NCBI GenBank assembly: GCA_016296185.1
Contig: JAEDJT010000003.1
Coordinates: 1-64,000 of the forward strand
Direction: 5' to 3'
From: Bacilli bacterium
Lineage (GTDB): Bacteria; Bacillota_I; Bacilli_A; RF39; UBA660
DNA: 64,000 nucleotides
The notes below the pieces were generated by a model. It saw only the letters and a program-made list of their open reading frames with translations, searched no databases and was not told where the DNA came from. How positions within the stretch are numbered: position 1 is the stretch's first letter; the number at the start of each line of letters is the position of its first letter. A program made the translations under genes and the position numbers. Of this stretch, positions 1 through 8,525 are shown in pieces.

Positions 1-139
1 TAGATGATGAATATCCGATTGATAAGCTAATTATATTGAGTAAATCTATTTCATACACCATTAGGAATAGTTTTGATAATGATTTTATAACATTATTTTG
101 ATGTTCTATTGTTGCGATTAATTCTTTGTTCTTTTCCAC
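1..139 (-). CDS. hypothetical protein, 5' part only (runs off the window)
   Basis: A reading frame starting with GTG at 139 stays open for 46 codons to the window edge on the minus strand. It begins MEKNKELIATI and continues as a charged then hydrophobic helical stretch. An AGAGG-type ribosome binding site lies about 10 bases upstream of the GTG. No family can be named from this fragment. The gene would be divergent from the PrsW-like gene. The open length is only modest evidence in such AT-rich DNA, so a chance frame remains possible. Confidence 0.35.
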   Translation of the reverse strand, partial: MEKNKELIATIEHQNNVIKSLSKLFLMVYEIDLLNIISLSIGYSSS

Positions 140-240
140 TATAAAATAACCTCTTTTTTGTAGTGCTTTTTGATTTTATTAATTTTAAATAGTAAATGCA
201 ACGATTTTTTATTAATAACTGGCAATCAGTTATATATATT

Positions 241-249
241 TGTTATAAT
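241..249 (+). promoter_or_regulatory. extended -10 promoter of the PrsW-like gene
   Basis: TGTTATAAT is a perfect extended -10 (TGnTATAAT). The predicted start of transcription lies only about 10 bases before the ATG at 266, so the leader would hold little more than the GGTGG ribosome binding site. No convincing -35 was seen. Confidence 0.6.
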
Positions 250-265
250 GAATACGGTGGTAAAA

Positions 266-970
266 ATGAGTAGTGTTGCGTTATTATTGGCTGTATTACC
301 TTCTTTTGTTTTAGGTAAATATGTTGATACCCATGATAGAATGGGAAAAGAGCCAAGATCCTTGTTAGTAAAATGCTTTTTAGGTGGTTTAGTTTCAATA
401 ATTATAACTTTAGTAATAAATGATTTAGCTAGTTTAGTAGTTGATACTGATAGTACTTTTGTTGAATTACCTATGTTAGCAATACATTGTTTATTAGATG
501 TTTCATTAGTAGAAGAATTTTCAAAATGGATAGTTTTAAAAAAAATCACATGGAACAACAAAGAATTTGATCATATATATGACGCAATTGTTTACTCAGT
601 ATTTGTTTCATTAGGTTTTGCTACTATAGAAAATATTTTATATATTATTGGATCTGATTTTAGTCTTTCGTTAGCTATAATGAGAGCAATACTATCTGTT
701 CCAGGTCATGTATTCTTTGCTGTATTTATGGGATACAATTATGGAATAGCTAAACAAGCATACATTAATGGTAATAAAAATATATATAAATCAAGAATGT
801 TTTATAGTTTATTTATTCCTACTCTACTTCATGGAATATTTGATTTTTGTTTACTTTCAAAAAGTGGTATTATATTGTTAGTGTATTTAATCTTTATCAT
901 ATTCTTATATATTAAAGCATTTAGTACTGTTAATAGAATTTCAAAAGTTAATAGAAATATGAAAGATTAG
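266..970 (+). CDS. PrsW-family intramembrane metalloprotease
   Basis: A 234-residue multi-pass membrane protein with the PrsW/CPBP-like hallmarks in order: EE at 83-84 followed by a Lys (EEFSK), the FATIEN motif with Glu122, an Arg140-to-His148 segment (RAILSVPGH) and the C-terminal HGIFD motif at 189-193. PrsW of Bacillus subtilis cleaves the anti-sigma factor RsiW at the membrane; the target here is unknown. I chose the ATG at 266 because GGTGG lies 5 bases before it; an upstream extension would run through the -10 promoter. It is followed after 13 bases by the lipase-like gene, so the two are probably co-transcribed. Confidence 0.85.
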   Translation: MSSVALLLAVLPSFVLGKYVDTHDRMGKEPRSLLVKCFLGGLVSIIITLVINDLASLVVDTDSTFVELPMLAIHCLLDVSLVEEFSKWIVLKKITWNNKEFDHIYDAIVYSVFVSLGFATIENILYIIGSDFSLSLAIMRAILSVPGHVFFAVFMGYNYGIAKQAYINGNKNIYKSRMFYSLFIPTLLHGIFDFCLLSKSGIILLVYLIFIIFLYIKAFSTVNRISKVNRNMKD

Positions 971-983
971 TTGAGGTGTTGTT

Positions 984-1895
984 ATGAAAAAAGAAGAGTT
1001 ATTATTAAAATCTTTTATTGATGAAAATCCAATTAGTGTTTTAGTTTATACACCTGAAGGAGACCCAAAAGGTATTATTCAAATAGTACATGGAATGATT
1101 GAACACAAAGGAAGATATGAAAACTTTATGAACTTTATTTGTAATCAAGGTTATATTGTTATAGCTGCTGATACTAGAGGTCATGGAAAGAGTGTTAAAT
1201 CCGCTGATGATTTTGGTTATTTTGGTGAAGATGGAGCTAATAGTGTAGTTGAAGATACTCATCAAGTTACTTTATATATTAAAGATAAATATCCAGATTT
1301 AAAAATATGTTTATTTGGACATAGTTTAGGTTCACTAATTGTTAGAAAATATTTAAAGAAATATGATAAAGATATTGATAAATTAATTGTTTGTGGTTCT
1401 CCTAGTTATAATCCTTTATTAAAAACTGGTCTTTCTTACATAAAAATACTTAAGAAATTTAAGGGAGATCGTTTTAGAAGTAAATTAATAACTAATTATT
1501 CATTTAATGGTTTTAATAAAGGGTTAAGTGGTAAAGGAAAAAACAGATGGTTATCTTCTAATGAAGAATCTATTAATGAATTAGAAACTGATCCTTTATG
1601 TAATTTTATTTTCACTTTAAATGGATATGAAACAATGTTTAATCTTTTAAAAGAAGTTTATGATACAAATGGTTGGGAAGTAAATAAGCCTGACCTACCT
1701 ATCCTATTTGTATCTGGATCAGAAGATAGAGCTTTAATAAATTACGATAAATGGATTGAAGCTCAACAATATTTAAAAGATGTCGGATATACTGATGTTA
1801 GTAACAAATTATATGACAATTATAGACACGAAATATTAAAAGAAAAAAATAATGATGGTGTATATTTAGACATTATTGAATTTATAAGCAAATAA
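984..1895 (+). CDS. alpha/beta hydrolase, monoacylglycerol-lipase type
   Basis: A 303-residue cytosolic serine hydrolase of the lysophospholipase/Hydrolase_4 group. The oxyanion region is VHGMIEH near residue 35, the nucleophile elbow GHSLG is at 112-116 (Ser114), the likely acid is the Asp in SGSEDRA and the catalytic His is in YRHEI near the C terminus. The family typically hydrolyses monoacylglycerols or lysophospholipids. GAGGTG precedes the ATG. It follows the PrsW-like gene closely and ends at an intrinsic terminator. The actual substrate cannot be told from sequence. Confidence 0.85.
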   Translation: MKKEELLLKSFIDENPISVLVYTPEGDPKGIIQIVHGMIEHKGRYENFMNFICNQGYIVIAADTRGHGKSVKSADDFGYFGEDGANSVVEDTHQVTLYIKDKYPDLKICLFGHSLGSLIVRKYLKKYDKDIDKLIVCGSPSYNPLLKTGLSYIKILKKFKGDRFRSKLITNYSFNGFNKGLSGKGKNRWLSSNEESINELETDPLCNFIFTLNGYETMFNLLKEVYDTNGWEVNKPDLPILFVSGSEDRALINYDKWIEAQQYLKDVGYTDVSNKLYDNYRHEILKEKNNDGVYLDIIEFISK

Positions 1896-1896
1896 G

Positions 1897-1927
1897 AGGA
1901 TATTTTAAAAAAATATCCCCTTTTTTC
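1897..1927 (+). terminator. intrinsic terminator after the hydrolase gene
   Basis: GGATATTT at 1898-1905 pairs with AAATATCC at 1911-1918, followed by a T-run. It starts one base after the stop codon. Confidence 0.8.
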
Positions 1928-1956
1928 TTGAAAAAAATGTCATTTTTCTGTAAAAT
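1928..1956 (+). promoter_or_regulatory. sigma-A promoter of the membrane thioredoxin-like gene
   Basis: TTGAAA (1928-1933) and TAAAAT (1951-1956) are separated by exactly 17 bases. This is one of the few protein-gene promoters here with a clear -35. It directly follows the upstream terminator. Confidence 0.7.
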
Positions 1957-1979
1957 GAATGTAAGGGAGTGAAGAAAAT

Positions 1980-2735
1980 ATGGCAAAAAATGAAAAGGAT
2001 ATAAAAGAAGAAGTAATCGAAATGGATGGACTTGAAATTGATGATGAAGTTAAAACTAAAAAAGTTAAAAAATTAGCTAATCCAGAAATTACTGAAGATG
2101 ATGATTATGTTGAACTTACTGTTGAAGATAGAATCGTAAATATTGAAAAAAGAACTAATACTATTTTCGTTTTAGTATTAATTACAATTGTTGCTATTCT
2201 ATTAAATACTATTGTTATGGTTAATAGAACTACAGTAAATAAAACTGTAACTGAAGAAGAAACAAATCAATCATCTAATAGTGGTTATGATACTTCTAAA
2301 TTTGATGAAATCACAGGAGATGAAATCGAAAAATTATCTAAAGACAATACTATTGTAGTTTTAATTGCAAGACAAACATGTTCTTATTGTTCTTTATATG
2401 CTCCAATTATTACTGAAGCTCAAGAACAATATGGATTTACTACTAAGTATATAGATTTAACTAAGATGATCGATATGTCTTCTTCATCATTAGTAGTTAC
2501 TGATGAAGATTCATATGAAGGATTATTCAATGTTGGTGCTGATAAAAAATGTGTTTCAACTGCTGTAGATCAAAGTGGTAATGAAATTCCATGTTCTGAT
2601 TTTATTGAAAAAGAATTTGGTGCTACACCATTAACATTAATTATTAGAGATAATAAGCTAGTTTATGCTATAGCTGGTTATGTTGATGCTACTACATTAT
2701 CTAGTGCATTAGAAGCATCTGGATTTAGTGCTTAA
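1980..2735 (+). CDS. membrane-anchored thioredoxin-like protein
   Basis: A 251-residue protein with an acidic/Lys-rich cytosolic N terminus (1-60), one membrane helix (about 61-82) and an extracytoplasmic thioredoxin-like domain. The domain carries CSYC at 134-137 (TCSYCSLYAP) and a cis-Pro-type GATPLT motif near residue 215. A second Cys pair (KKCV and IPCSD) lies between them. The look is that of bacteriocin-transport-accessory or thiol-disulfide proteins of Bacillota. A thiol oxidase, reductase or chaperone role outside the membrane is inferred; no partner is encoded beside it. It has its own promoter and terminator, so it is a single-gene unit. Confidence 0.75.
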   Translation: MAKNEKDIKEEVIEMDGLEIDDEVKTKKVKKLANPEITEDDDYVELTVEDRIVNIEKRTNTIFVLVLITIVAILLNTIVMVNRTTVNKTVTEEETNQSSNSGYDTSKFDEITGDEIEKLSKDNTIVVLIARQTCSYCSLYAPIITEAQEQYGFTTKYIDLTKMIDMSSSSLVVTDEDSYEGLFNVGADKKCVSTAVDQSGNEIPCSDFIEKEFGATPLTLIIRDNKLVYAIAGYVDATTLSSALEASGFSA

Positions 2736-2752
2736 TACTAAATCCTTTTTTT
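2721..2752 (+). terminator. terminator overlapping the end of the thioredoxin-like gene
   Basis: GGATTTAGT (2721-2729) pairs with ACTAAATCC (2737-2745), then seven T. The stop codon at 2733-2735 sits in the loop. Confidence 0.8.
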
Positions 2753-2753
2753 A

Positions 2754-2762
2754 TGGTATAAT
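2754..2762 (+). promoter_or_regulatory. extended -10 promoter of folD
   Basis: TGGTATAAT, a perfect extended -10, lies 18 bases before the ATG and directly after the upstream terminator. Confidence 0.6.
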
Positions 2763-2779
2763 ATCTTGCGGTGATATAT

Positions 2780-3589
2780 ATGAACTTACTAGATGGAAAA
2801 AAATTAAGTGATCAAAAATTAGGAGAATTAAAAAATAAAATTAATAATCTTACTTTAGCTATTATTAGTATTGGTAATGATGATGCTAGTAATGTTTATA
2901 TTAAACAAAAACAAAAAATAGCTGATTTCTTAAACGTAAAAATAAATATATATAAATATGAAAATACAACTGATGAAGAAATATTAGAATTAATTGATAA
3001 ATTAAATAATGACAATAATACTAATGGTATAATTGTTCAATTACCTATTCCATCTTATTTAGATAAATATTTAATACTTAATAGTATAAATCCTAGTAAA
3101 GATGTTGATGGATTAACTAGTATTAATTATGGTAAATTATTACAAGGTTTAGATACATTAATTCCTTGTACACCTAAAGCAATTATAGATATTTTAGATT
3201 ACTATAATATTGATGTTAATGGTAAGAATGTTCTTGTAATTGGAAGAAGTAATTTAGTTGGAAAACCTATTGCTACTCTATTAACTAATAGAGATGCAAC
3301 TGTTACTATTGCTCATTCTAAAACAAGTAATTTAAAAGAGTTATGTTTAAAATCAGATATAATTATTTCTGCTGTTGGAAAAGCTAACTTAATAACAGAA
3401 TATATGATTAATAACAATGTTTGTATTATAGATGTTGGAATTAACTATGATGAAAATAATAAATTATGTGGAGACGTTGATTTTAATAATGTTAAAGATA
3501 AATGTAGTTATATAACTCCAGTGCCGGGTGGTGTTGGTCCTATGACTGTTTATGAATTATTTAATAACTTATACGAAGCAAATAAATAG
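2780..3589 (+). CDS. folD: bifunctional methylenetetrahydrofolate dehydrogenase/cyclohydrolase
   Basis: FolD interconverts 5,10-methylene-, 5,10-methenyl- and 10-formyl-tetrahydrofolate in the cytosol. The protein is 269 residues, slightly shorter than the usual 280-290. Visible hallmarks are the catalytic Tyr40 and Lys44 (VYIKQKQK), the QLPIP motif, KDVDGLT, PCTPKAI, the NAD(P)-binding GRSNLVGKP and the C-terminal PVPGGVGPMT signature. I chose the ATG at 2780 because GGTGA sits 5 bases before it; the in-frame GTG at 2771 is part of that binding site. The ABC-F gene follows after 17 bases. Confidence 0.95.
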   Translation: MNLLDGKKLSDQKLGELKNKINNLTLAIISIGNDDASNVYIKQKQKIADFLNVKINIYKYENTTDEEILELIDKLNNDNNTNGIIVQLPIPSYLDKYLILNSINPSKDVDGLTSINYGKLLQGLDTLIPCTPKAIIDILDYYNIDVNGKNVLVIGRSNLVGKPIATLLTNRDATVTIAHSKTSNLKELCLKSDIIISAVGKANLITEYMINNNVCIIDVGINYDENNKLCGDVDFNNVKDKCSYITPVPGGVGPMTVYELFNNLYEANK

Positions 3590-3606
3590 AAAGGTGGTAA
3601 TGTCCC

Positions 3607-5235
3607 ATGATGTTAAAAAACTTAACAATGTCATTTGGTTTGCAAGAAATATTTAATGATGTTACTCTGCAAATTAAGGATAATGAAAAAATTGGAATTA
3701 TTGGTGTTAATGGTGCTGGTAAATCTACTTTTTTTAAATTAGTAATGGGTAAGCTTGAACCAGATTCTGGAAAAATAATTATTAAACCTGGAACAAGAAT
3801 GGGATTCTTGCCACAAGTAATAAGTGATGAAATACCAAGTATGGATATCACTGTATTTGATTTTCTATTAGATGGAAGACCAATAAAAAAGTTAGAAGCT
3901 GAACTTACTAAATGTTATGAAGATGCTGCTGTTGAAACAGATGAAAAACAAATAAAATATTTAATGAAACAAATTGGTAAATTGCAAGAAAAGCTTGAAT
4001 ACTATGATGTGTATAATGCTGAAAATATTCTGTTTAGAATTGTCGAAGGAATGAATATAGATACTGATTTATTAGATATGAAGTTAAATAATTTATCTGG
4101 TGGTCAAAAAAGTAAAATAGCTTTTGCTCGTCTATTGTATTCTAATCCAGAAATACTTTTATTAGATGAACCTACTAACCATTTAGACGTTGATACTAAA
4201 GATTATATAATTAATTATTTAAAGAATTATAATGGTACTATATTAGTAATATCACATGATATTGATTTTTTAGATCAAATAACAACACAAACTTTATACG
4301 TAGATAAGAATACTCATACGATGGAATTATTCCCTGGTAATTATGAAAAGTATATGAAGATAAGAACTGAAAGATTAAAGACACAAGAAAGATTATATGA
4401 AAAACAAGTTCGTGAAGAAGAAAAACTTAAAAAGATTATTGCTAAATATATTGGTGGTAATGAAAAGAAAGCTAATATTGCTAAAGATAGACAAAAGAAG
4501 TTAGCTAAATTAGAAGAAAATAAAGTTGTTTTAGAAAAGAAACAAAAAGTAGCTAATATTAAAATTAATATGAATCATCCTAGCGGTTTAGTCCCATTAA
4601 AGGTTGAGAATTTAAAGTTTGGGTATAGTGAAGATCATATTCTTATTGATAATTTAACTTTTGATTTATCTCGTGGGGAGAAATTTTTAATTGTTGGTGA
4701 AAATGGTGTCGGTAAATCTACTCTTCTTAAATTAATTATGAAATATTTAGAACCAATACTTGGTGAAATAGTTATAAATGATAAAACTGAAATTGGTTAT
4801 TATGCTCAAGAGCATGAATTATTAAATAATGATTTAACAATTTTAGAAAATTTTAAAGAGTTTAATTTAAGTAAAAATGAGTTGAGAAGCTTTTTAGGTA
4901 ACTTTTTATTCTCAGGAGACGATGTTTTTAAAAAAGTAATATATTTATCTCCTGGAGAAAGAAGTCGTGTTGCATTGGCTAAATTGGCGTTAACTGGTGC
5001 TAATCTTCTAATACTAGATGAGCCTACTAACCATTTAGATCCTCAAACACAAGAAATTATTGCTAATACTTTTAAGACTTTTGAAGGTACTATGTTAGTA
5101 GTATCTCATAATGTTGATTTTGTTAATAATTTAGGTATTGAAAGAATGCTAATGTTACCTAGTGGTGAAATAAGATATTATGATAAAGATACTGTTCTTT
5201 ATTATCAAGAACTAAATAATAAAAAGAAGATATAA
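3607..5235 (+). CDS. ABC-F family ribosome-associated ATPase
   Basis: A 542-residue soluble twin-ABC protein without membrane segments. The first cassette has Walker A GVNGAGKST (33-41), signature LSGGQ and Walker B LLLDEPTNHLD; the second has GENGVGKST, an LSPGE signature and LLILDEPTNHLD. Between them lies a charged linker rich in Lys and Glu (KKIIAKYIGGNEKKA), the position of the P-site tRNA-interaction motif. ABC-F proteins act on the ribosome as translation or resistance factors; the absence of permease genes next to it agrees. Length fits the EttA/YbiT/Uup group rather than antibiotic-resistance members, but the subfamily cannot be fixed by eye. Confidence 0.9.
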   Translation: MMLKNLTMSFGLQEIFNDVTLQIKDNEKIGIIGVNGAGKSTFFKLVMGKLEPDSGKIIIKPGTRMGFLPQVISDEIPSMDITVFDFLLDGRPIKKLEAELTKCYEDAAVETDEKQIKYLMKQIGKLQEKLEYYDVYNAENILFRIVEGMNIDTDLLDMKLNNLSGGQKSKIAFARLLYSNPEILLLDEPTNHLDVDTKDYIINYLKNYNGTILVISHDIDFLDQITTQTLYVDKNTHTMELFPGNYEKYMKIRTERLKTQERLYEKQVREEEKLKKIIAKYIGGNEKKANIAKDRQKKLAKLEENKVVLEKKQKVANIKINMNHPSGLVPLKVENLKFGYSEDHILIDNLTFDLSRGEKFLIVGENGVGKSTLLKLIMKYLEPILGEIVINDKTEIGYYAQEHELLNNDLTILENFKEFNLSKNELRSFLGNFLFSGDDVFKKVIYLSPGERSRVALAKLALTGANLLILDEPTNHLDPQTQEIIANTFKTFEGTMLVVSHNVDFVNNLGIERMLMLPSGEIRYYDKDTVLYYQELNNKKKI

Positions 5236-5246
5236 TCTTCTTTTTT
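5222..5246 (+). terminator. terminator overlapping the ABC-F stop codon
   Basis: AAGAAGAT pairs with ATCTTCTT across the TATA that contains the stop codon, followed by a T-run. Confidence 0.75.
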
Positions 5247-5249
5247 ATA

Positions 5250-5258
5250 TGTTATAAT
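5250..5258 (+). promoter_or_regulatory. extended -10 promoter of the YitT gene
   Basis: TGTTATAAT precedes the GGAGGT ribosome binding site (5271-5276) and the ATG at 5281. Confidence 0.6.
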
Positions 5259-5280
5259 AAAATTAATATAGGAGGTGTTT

Positions 5281-6174
5281 ATGGAAAAGGTAAAAAAAAT
5301 TCCTATAATTGGTACTATTATTTCATATTTATTTATTATTTGCGGAACAGCAATTGCATCTTTTGCATTAGAATGTATTCTTGTACCTAATTCAATTTTA
5401 GACGGTGGTGTTACTGGTATAAGTATTATCCTAAATCTATTATTGGGATGGAAATTAAGTTTATTAATATTCTTAATAAATATTCCATTTGTGTATGTTG
5501 GATTTAAAAATTTAGGTAGTAAATTTTTGGTTAAAGCAATATTTAGTATAGCAACCTTCTCTATTCTACTTGAGTTATTTAATTCATTTCATTATGTGTT
5601 AACTGATAACATTTTATTAGCTACAGTTTATGGTAGTGCAATTCTTGGTGTTGGTGTTGGATTAGTATTACATAATGGTGGTTGTTTAGATGGAACTGAA
5701 TCTGTTGGTATTGTAATAAATAAAAATACAACATTATCTGTTGGTCAATTTGTACTATTATGTAATGTAATTATATTTAGTATAGCTGGTTATTTCTTTG
5801 GTATAAATAGAGCTCTTTATTCTCTACTTGCATACTATATCACTAGTAAAATTGAAGATGAAGTTAACGAAGGTTTAGAACGTGGAAAAGCTGCTATGAT
5901 AATATGTGATAATGGTAAAAAAATGGCAGAACATATTTATAATAGTATTGGAAGAACATGTACATTAATACCAGGTAGTGGTTTAATAAGCGGTGAAAAA
6001 TCAGTATTATATTGTGTAATTACAAGAATTGAAGTTAATGAATTAAGACGTATAGTTCTAGATGAAGACCAATCTGCATTTATTACTATAACTGATGTTA
6101 ATGAAATTATTGGAAATCATATTAAATCAAATAAAGGTTTAAGAAAAAAAAGAAAGAAGGTTTCAGCAAAATGA
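5281..6174 (+). CDS. YitT-family membrane protein (DUF161/DUF2179)
   Basis: A 297-residue membrane protein with about five or six hydrophobic helices in the first 190 residues, including the typical GGVTGIS and DGTESVGIVINK segments. A soluble C-terminal DUF2179-like domain (about 205-285) contains RGKAAMIICDN and FITITDVNEI. The family is widespread in Bacillota and its transported substrate, if any, is not established. Start chosen at the ATG 5 bases after GGAGG; an in-frame GTG at 5275 belongs to that site. The stop overlaps the next start (ATGA), suggesting translational coupling. Confidence 0.88.
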   Translation: MEKVKKIPIIGTIISYLFIICGTAIASFALECILVPNSILDGGVTGISIILNLLLGWKLSLLIFLINIPFVYVGFKNLGSKFLVKAIFSIATFSILLELFNSFHYVLTDNILLATVYGSAILGVGVGLVLHNGGCLDGTESVGIVINKNTTLSVGQFVLLCNVIIFSIAGYFFGINRALYSLLAYYITSKIEDEVNEGLERGKAAMIICDNGKKMAEHIYNSIGRTCTLIPGSGLISGEKSVLYCVITRIEVNELRRIVLDEDQSAFITITDVNEIIGNHIKSNKGLRKKRKKVSAK

Positions 6175-6491
6175 AAATATATAACAAATTAGTTAGAGAT
6201 AATATTCCTGATATTATTTTAAAAGATAATGAATTACCTTGTACTAGAATATTAGATAATAAAGAATATATTGAAGCATTAAATAAAAAATTAACTGAAG
6301 AAGTTAACGAATACTTAGAAAATGAAAATATAAATGAAATGGTTGATATCTTAGAAGTTATTAGAGCCATTTGTGATTATAAAAACATTCGTTTTGAAGA
6401 CATTGAAAAGAAAAGAATTGAAAAACGTGAAAAACGTGGTGGGTTTGAAAAGAAGATTTTCTTAGAAAAAACTATTCAAAATGGGGACTAA
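6171..6491 (+). CDS. MazG-like nucleoside triphosphate pyrophosphohydrolase
   Basis: A 106-residue all-alpha protein beginning with the KLVRDNIP motif typical of small phosphoribosyl-ATP-pyrophosphohydrolase/MazG-like enzymes. It is followed by a KLTEEVNEYLE helix and an EMVDILEVI helix that would supply the metal-binding Glu and Asp residues, and it ends with the RGGF motif usual in this group. A house-cleaning role on non-canonical nucleotides is the family expectation. It overlaps the YitT stop by 4 bases and closes that operon. Confidence 0.8.
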   Translation: MKIYNKLVRDNIPDIILKDNELPCTRILDNKEYIEALNKKLTEEVNEYLENENINEMVDILEVIRAICDYKNIRFEDIEKKRIEKREKRGGFEKKIFLEKTIQNGD

Positions 6492-6515
6492 AGGCACATA
6501 TAGTGTCTTTTTATT
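6491..6515 (+). terminator. terminator after the MazG-like gene
   Basis: AAGGCAC (6491-6497) pairs with GTGTCTT (6503-6509, one G-U pair), followed by T-rich sequence. Confidence 0.65.
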
Positions 6516-6574
6516 TGGAAAAATGTGATTTTTAGTCTATAATATAATTAGTATAGTAAGGTAGAGGTGATAGT

Positions 6575-7147
6575 ATGTATACAAAAGTTGAAGAAGCTTT
6601 ATATTTTATGATTAAAGCAAATAGAGGATTAAAAATAAAAAGTGATAATGTTGATAGATCATTTCACCCTATTGGTGTTTATATGATTATCAGAGAAATA
6701 ACTGACACTGAAGATGTTCTTATCTCTGCTCTTTTACATGATACTATTAACTATACTGATTATGGATATGAAGATATTGAAGAAAGATTCGGTACATTAG
6801 TTGCTGATATGGTTTCTGATTTATCAGAAGATTTATCTATTGCTAAATGGTTTGAAAGAAAAAAAGATTATATAAAAAGATTAAAAAGAAATAACGACCC
6901 TAATGTAATAGATGTTATGATTGCTGATAAGATTCATAACCTTTTAATGCTATATGATTCATTTGATAAAAATGGTGATAAAGTTTGGAAAAATACTGGT
7001 GGATCTCGTGATGAAAATTGTTTTGTATTCCGTGAGATTTATAATATCGGTAAATCTAAACATGCTAATTTTAAATTAATGGAAAGATATAAAGATTTGA
7101 TTATTCATTTCTTTGGTGGCGTAGATGAACAAGAAGACAATATTTAA
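6575..7147 (+). CDS. SpoT/MESH1-like HD-domain phosphohydrolase
   Basis: A 190-residue soluble HD-domain protein resembling the hydrolase half of RelA/SpoT and small alarmone hydrolases. It shows His31 (FHPIG), the HD pair at 55-56 (LLHDT), a YGYEDIEERFG segment equal to the EDT region, and the later ADKIHNL motif (Asp118). No synthetase or ACT domains follow, so hydrolysis of (p)ppGpp or a related nucleotide is inferred. GAGGTGA precedes the ATG. It overlaps the PAP2 gene by 23 bases and is probably co-transcribed with it. Confidence 0.8.
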   Translation: MYTKVEEALYFMIKANRGLKIKSDNVDRSFHPIGVYMIIREITDTEDVLISALLHDTINYTDYGYEDIEERFGTLVADMVSDLSEDLSIAKWFERKKDYIKRLKRNNDPNVIDVMIADKIHNLLMLYDSFDKNGDKVWKNTGGSRDENCFVFREIYNIGKSKHANFKLMERYKDLIIHFFGGVDEQEDNI

Positions 7148-7736
7148 TATCATTTTTATAATATGTATTATTGTCTTTATTACTTTATTAGTTATGTATA
7201 ATATGGGGAGATTAAATTCTTTTGATACAACTATTTATAAGTATGTTACTTATTATAAAAATGATATATTAACTGATTTGGCTATGTTATTTTCATTCTT
7301 ATGTAGTACATGGTTTATTGCTGTAGTATGCATATTTATTATGATAGTTTTTAAGAATAAAAAGATTGGTTTTTATACTACTTTAAGTGTTATGATATGT
7401 TATGTATTAAATACTTTAATTAAAAATATTGTTTTAAGACCTAGACCTACAGGTATTAATTTAATTAATGAGAATGGCTTTAGTTTTCCTTCAGGTCACT
7501 CTATGGAAGCTATATCTTTTTATGGATTTATAATGTATGTAGTTTATAAAAGTAATTTGGATAATAAACTAAAATGTTTAGTATATATAATAGATTCATT
7601 AATTATATTCTTTATAGGTATTAGTAGAATATATCTAGGAGTTCATTATCCTAGTGATGTAATTGCTGGTTTTTCGTTAGCGACTGCTTTAATGATCTTA
7701 TATATTCATATTGTAAATATAAAAGAGAGCAATTAA
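7125..7736 (+). CDS. PAP2-family membrane phosphatase
   Basis: A 203-residue membrane protein with about six helices and the three PAP2 motifs: K100xxxxRP (KNIVLRPRP), PSGH at 122-125, and SRIYLGVHYPSD (Arg168, His174, Asp178). Such enzymes dephosphorylate undecaprenyl pyrophosphate, phosphatidate or phosphatidylglycerophosphate on the outer face of the membrane; BcrC-like undecaprenyl-PP phosphatase is the most common role in Bacillota. It starts inside the end of the HD gene. Confidence 0.88.
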   Translation: MNKKTIFNIIFIICIIVFITLLVMYNMGRLNSFDTTIYKYVTYYKNDILTDLAMLFSFLCSTWFIAVVCIFIMIVFKNKKIGFYTTLSVMICYVLNTLIKNIVLRPRPTGINLINENGFSFPSGHSMEAISFYGFIMYVVYKSNLDNKLKCLVYIIDSLIIFFIGISRIYLGVHYPSDVIAGFSLATALMILYIHIVNIKESN

Positions 7737-7750
7737 TGCTCTCTTTTTTT
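7721..7750. terminator. bidirectional terminator between PAP2 and ABC-2 genes
   Basis: AAGAGAGC (7723-7730) pairs with GCTCTCTT (7738-7745) with the PAP2 stop codon in the loop. T-runs on both strands serve the two convergent units. Confidence 0.8.
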
Positions 7751-8525
7751 ATGAACCTGTACTTAAATATTTTTTTGTTCCTTTATTAAATATTAATATA
7801 CATGGAATAATATATATAAATACTAATAATGGTAAGAAGATATTATATATATTATTAGTTTTATCTAATATATATAATAATGGGTAATAATTTACTAAAG
7901 AATATGGGATTATGAATGTAAAAATATTTCTAACAACTTTATTAAATACTCCCATTGGGTATTGTGCAATATTTTTACCTCCATCTGTTAATAAGTTTCT
8001 GACTTCTAATCCTTGGACTGTAATAAAGCAATATGAAGCTGCTATTAGAAATATTGAAAAGAAGATTGCAATACTACTCAATAACATAAATAGTAATGTA
8101 ATAACTTTTATTATATTCCATTTAATTCCTAAATGTGTAATAGATATAATTAATACAACTAAACTAAATAGTAATCTAACAATCTTTATATATTGTATTT
8201 TATATCCTAATACTTGTAATATTATACTTCTTGGTCTTGTAAGTAATCTATCAAAATCGCCTGTTACTATTAATTCATCAAATTGATCTATACCTCTTGC
8301 AAATACTTCATTAACTGAATAGCCGAAAAAAACTATTGCAAAAGTTAATAATACTTCATATTTAGTATATCCCCCTATATTATTAAATTTTCTAAATAAT
8401 GAATCTAATGAAAAATAGAAACTGTATATTATAAATGTTTGGGCTATTATTGATAATATAAGTGATAATTTATATTCGAATAATGTTTTTAAGTGTAATT
8501 TTAAATATGTAATATATAATTTCAT
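7749..8525 (-). CDS. ABC-2 type exporter permease (second subunit)
   Basis: A 258-residue protein with about six hydrophobic helices, matching the length and look of the ABC2_membrane_6 (DUF990) permeases. These occur as a pair with a NatA-like ATPase. The charged segment GIDQFDELIVTGDFDRLLTRP between early helices is typical of this family. Its ATG overlaps the previous stop as TAATG. With its neighbours it forms a three-gene exporter of unknown substrate. Confidence 0.8.
   Translation of the reverse strand: MKLYITYLKLHLKTLFEYKLSLILSIIAQTFIIYSFYFSLDSLFRKFNNIGGYTKYEVLLTFAIVFFGYSVNEVFARGIDQFDELIVTGDFDRLLTRPRSIILQVLGYKIQYIKIVRLLFSLVVLIISITHLGIKWNIIKVITLLFMLLSSIAIFFSIFLIAASYCFITVQGLEVRNLLTDGGKNIAQYPMGVFNKVVRNIFTFIIPYSLVNYYPLLYILDKTNNIYNIFLPLLVFIYIIPCILIFNKGTKKYLSTGS

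Noticed and set aside
170..265. Upstream extension of the PrsW-like gene
   Set aside because: It would read through the extended -10 promoter at 241-249 and lacks a ribosome binding site.
3600..3656. ATG at 3600 as an alternative start or short gene before the ABC-F gene
   Set aside because: It is out of frame and stops after 18 codons; the ATG at 3607 fits the GGTGG site and the ABC-F frame.
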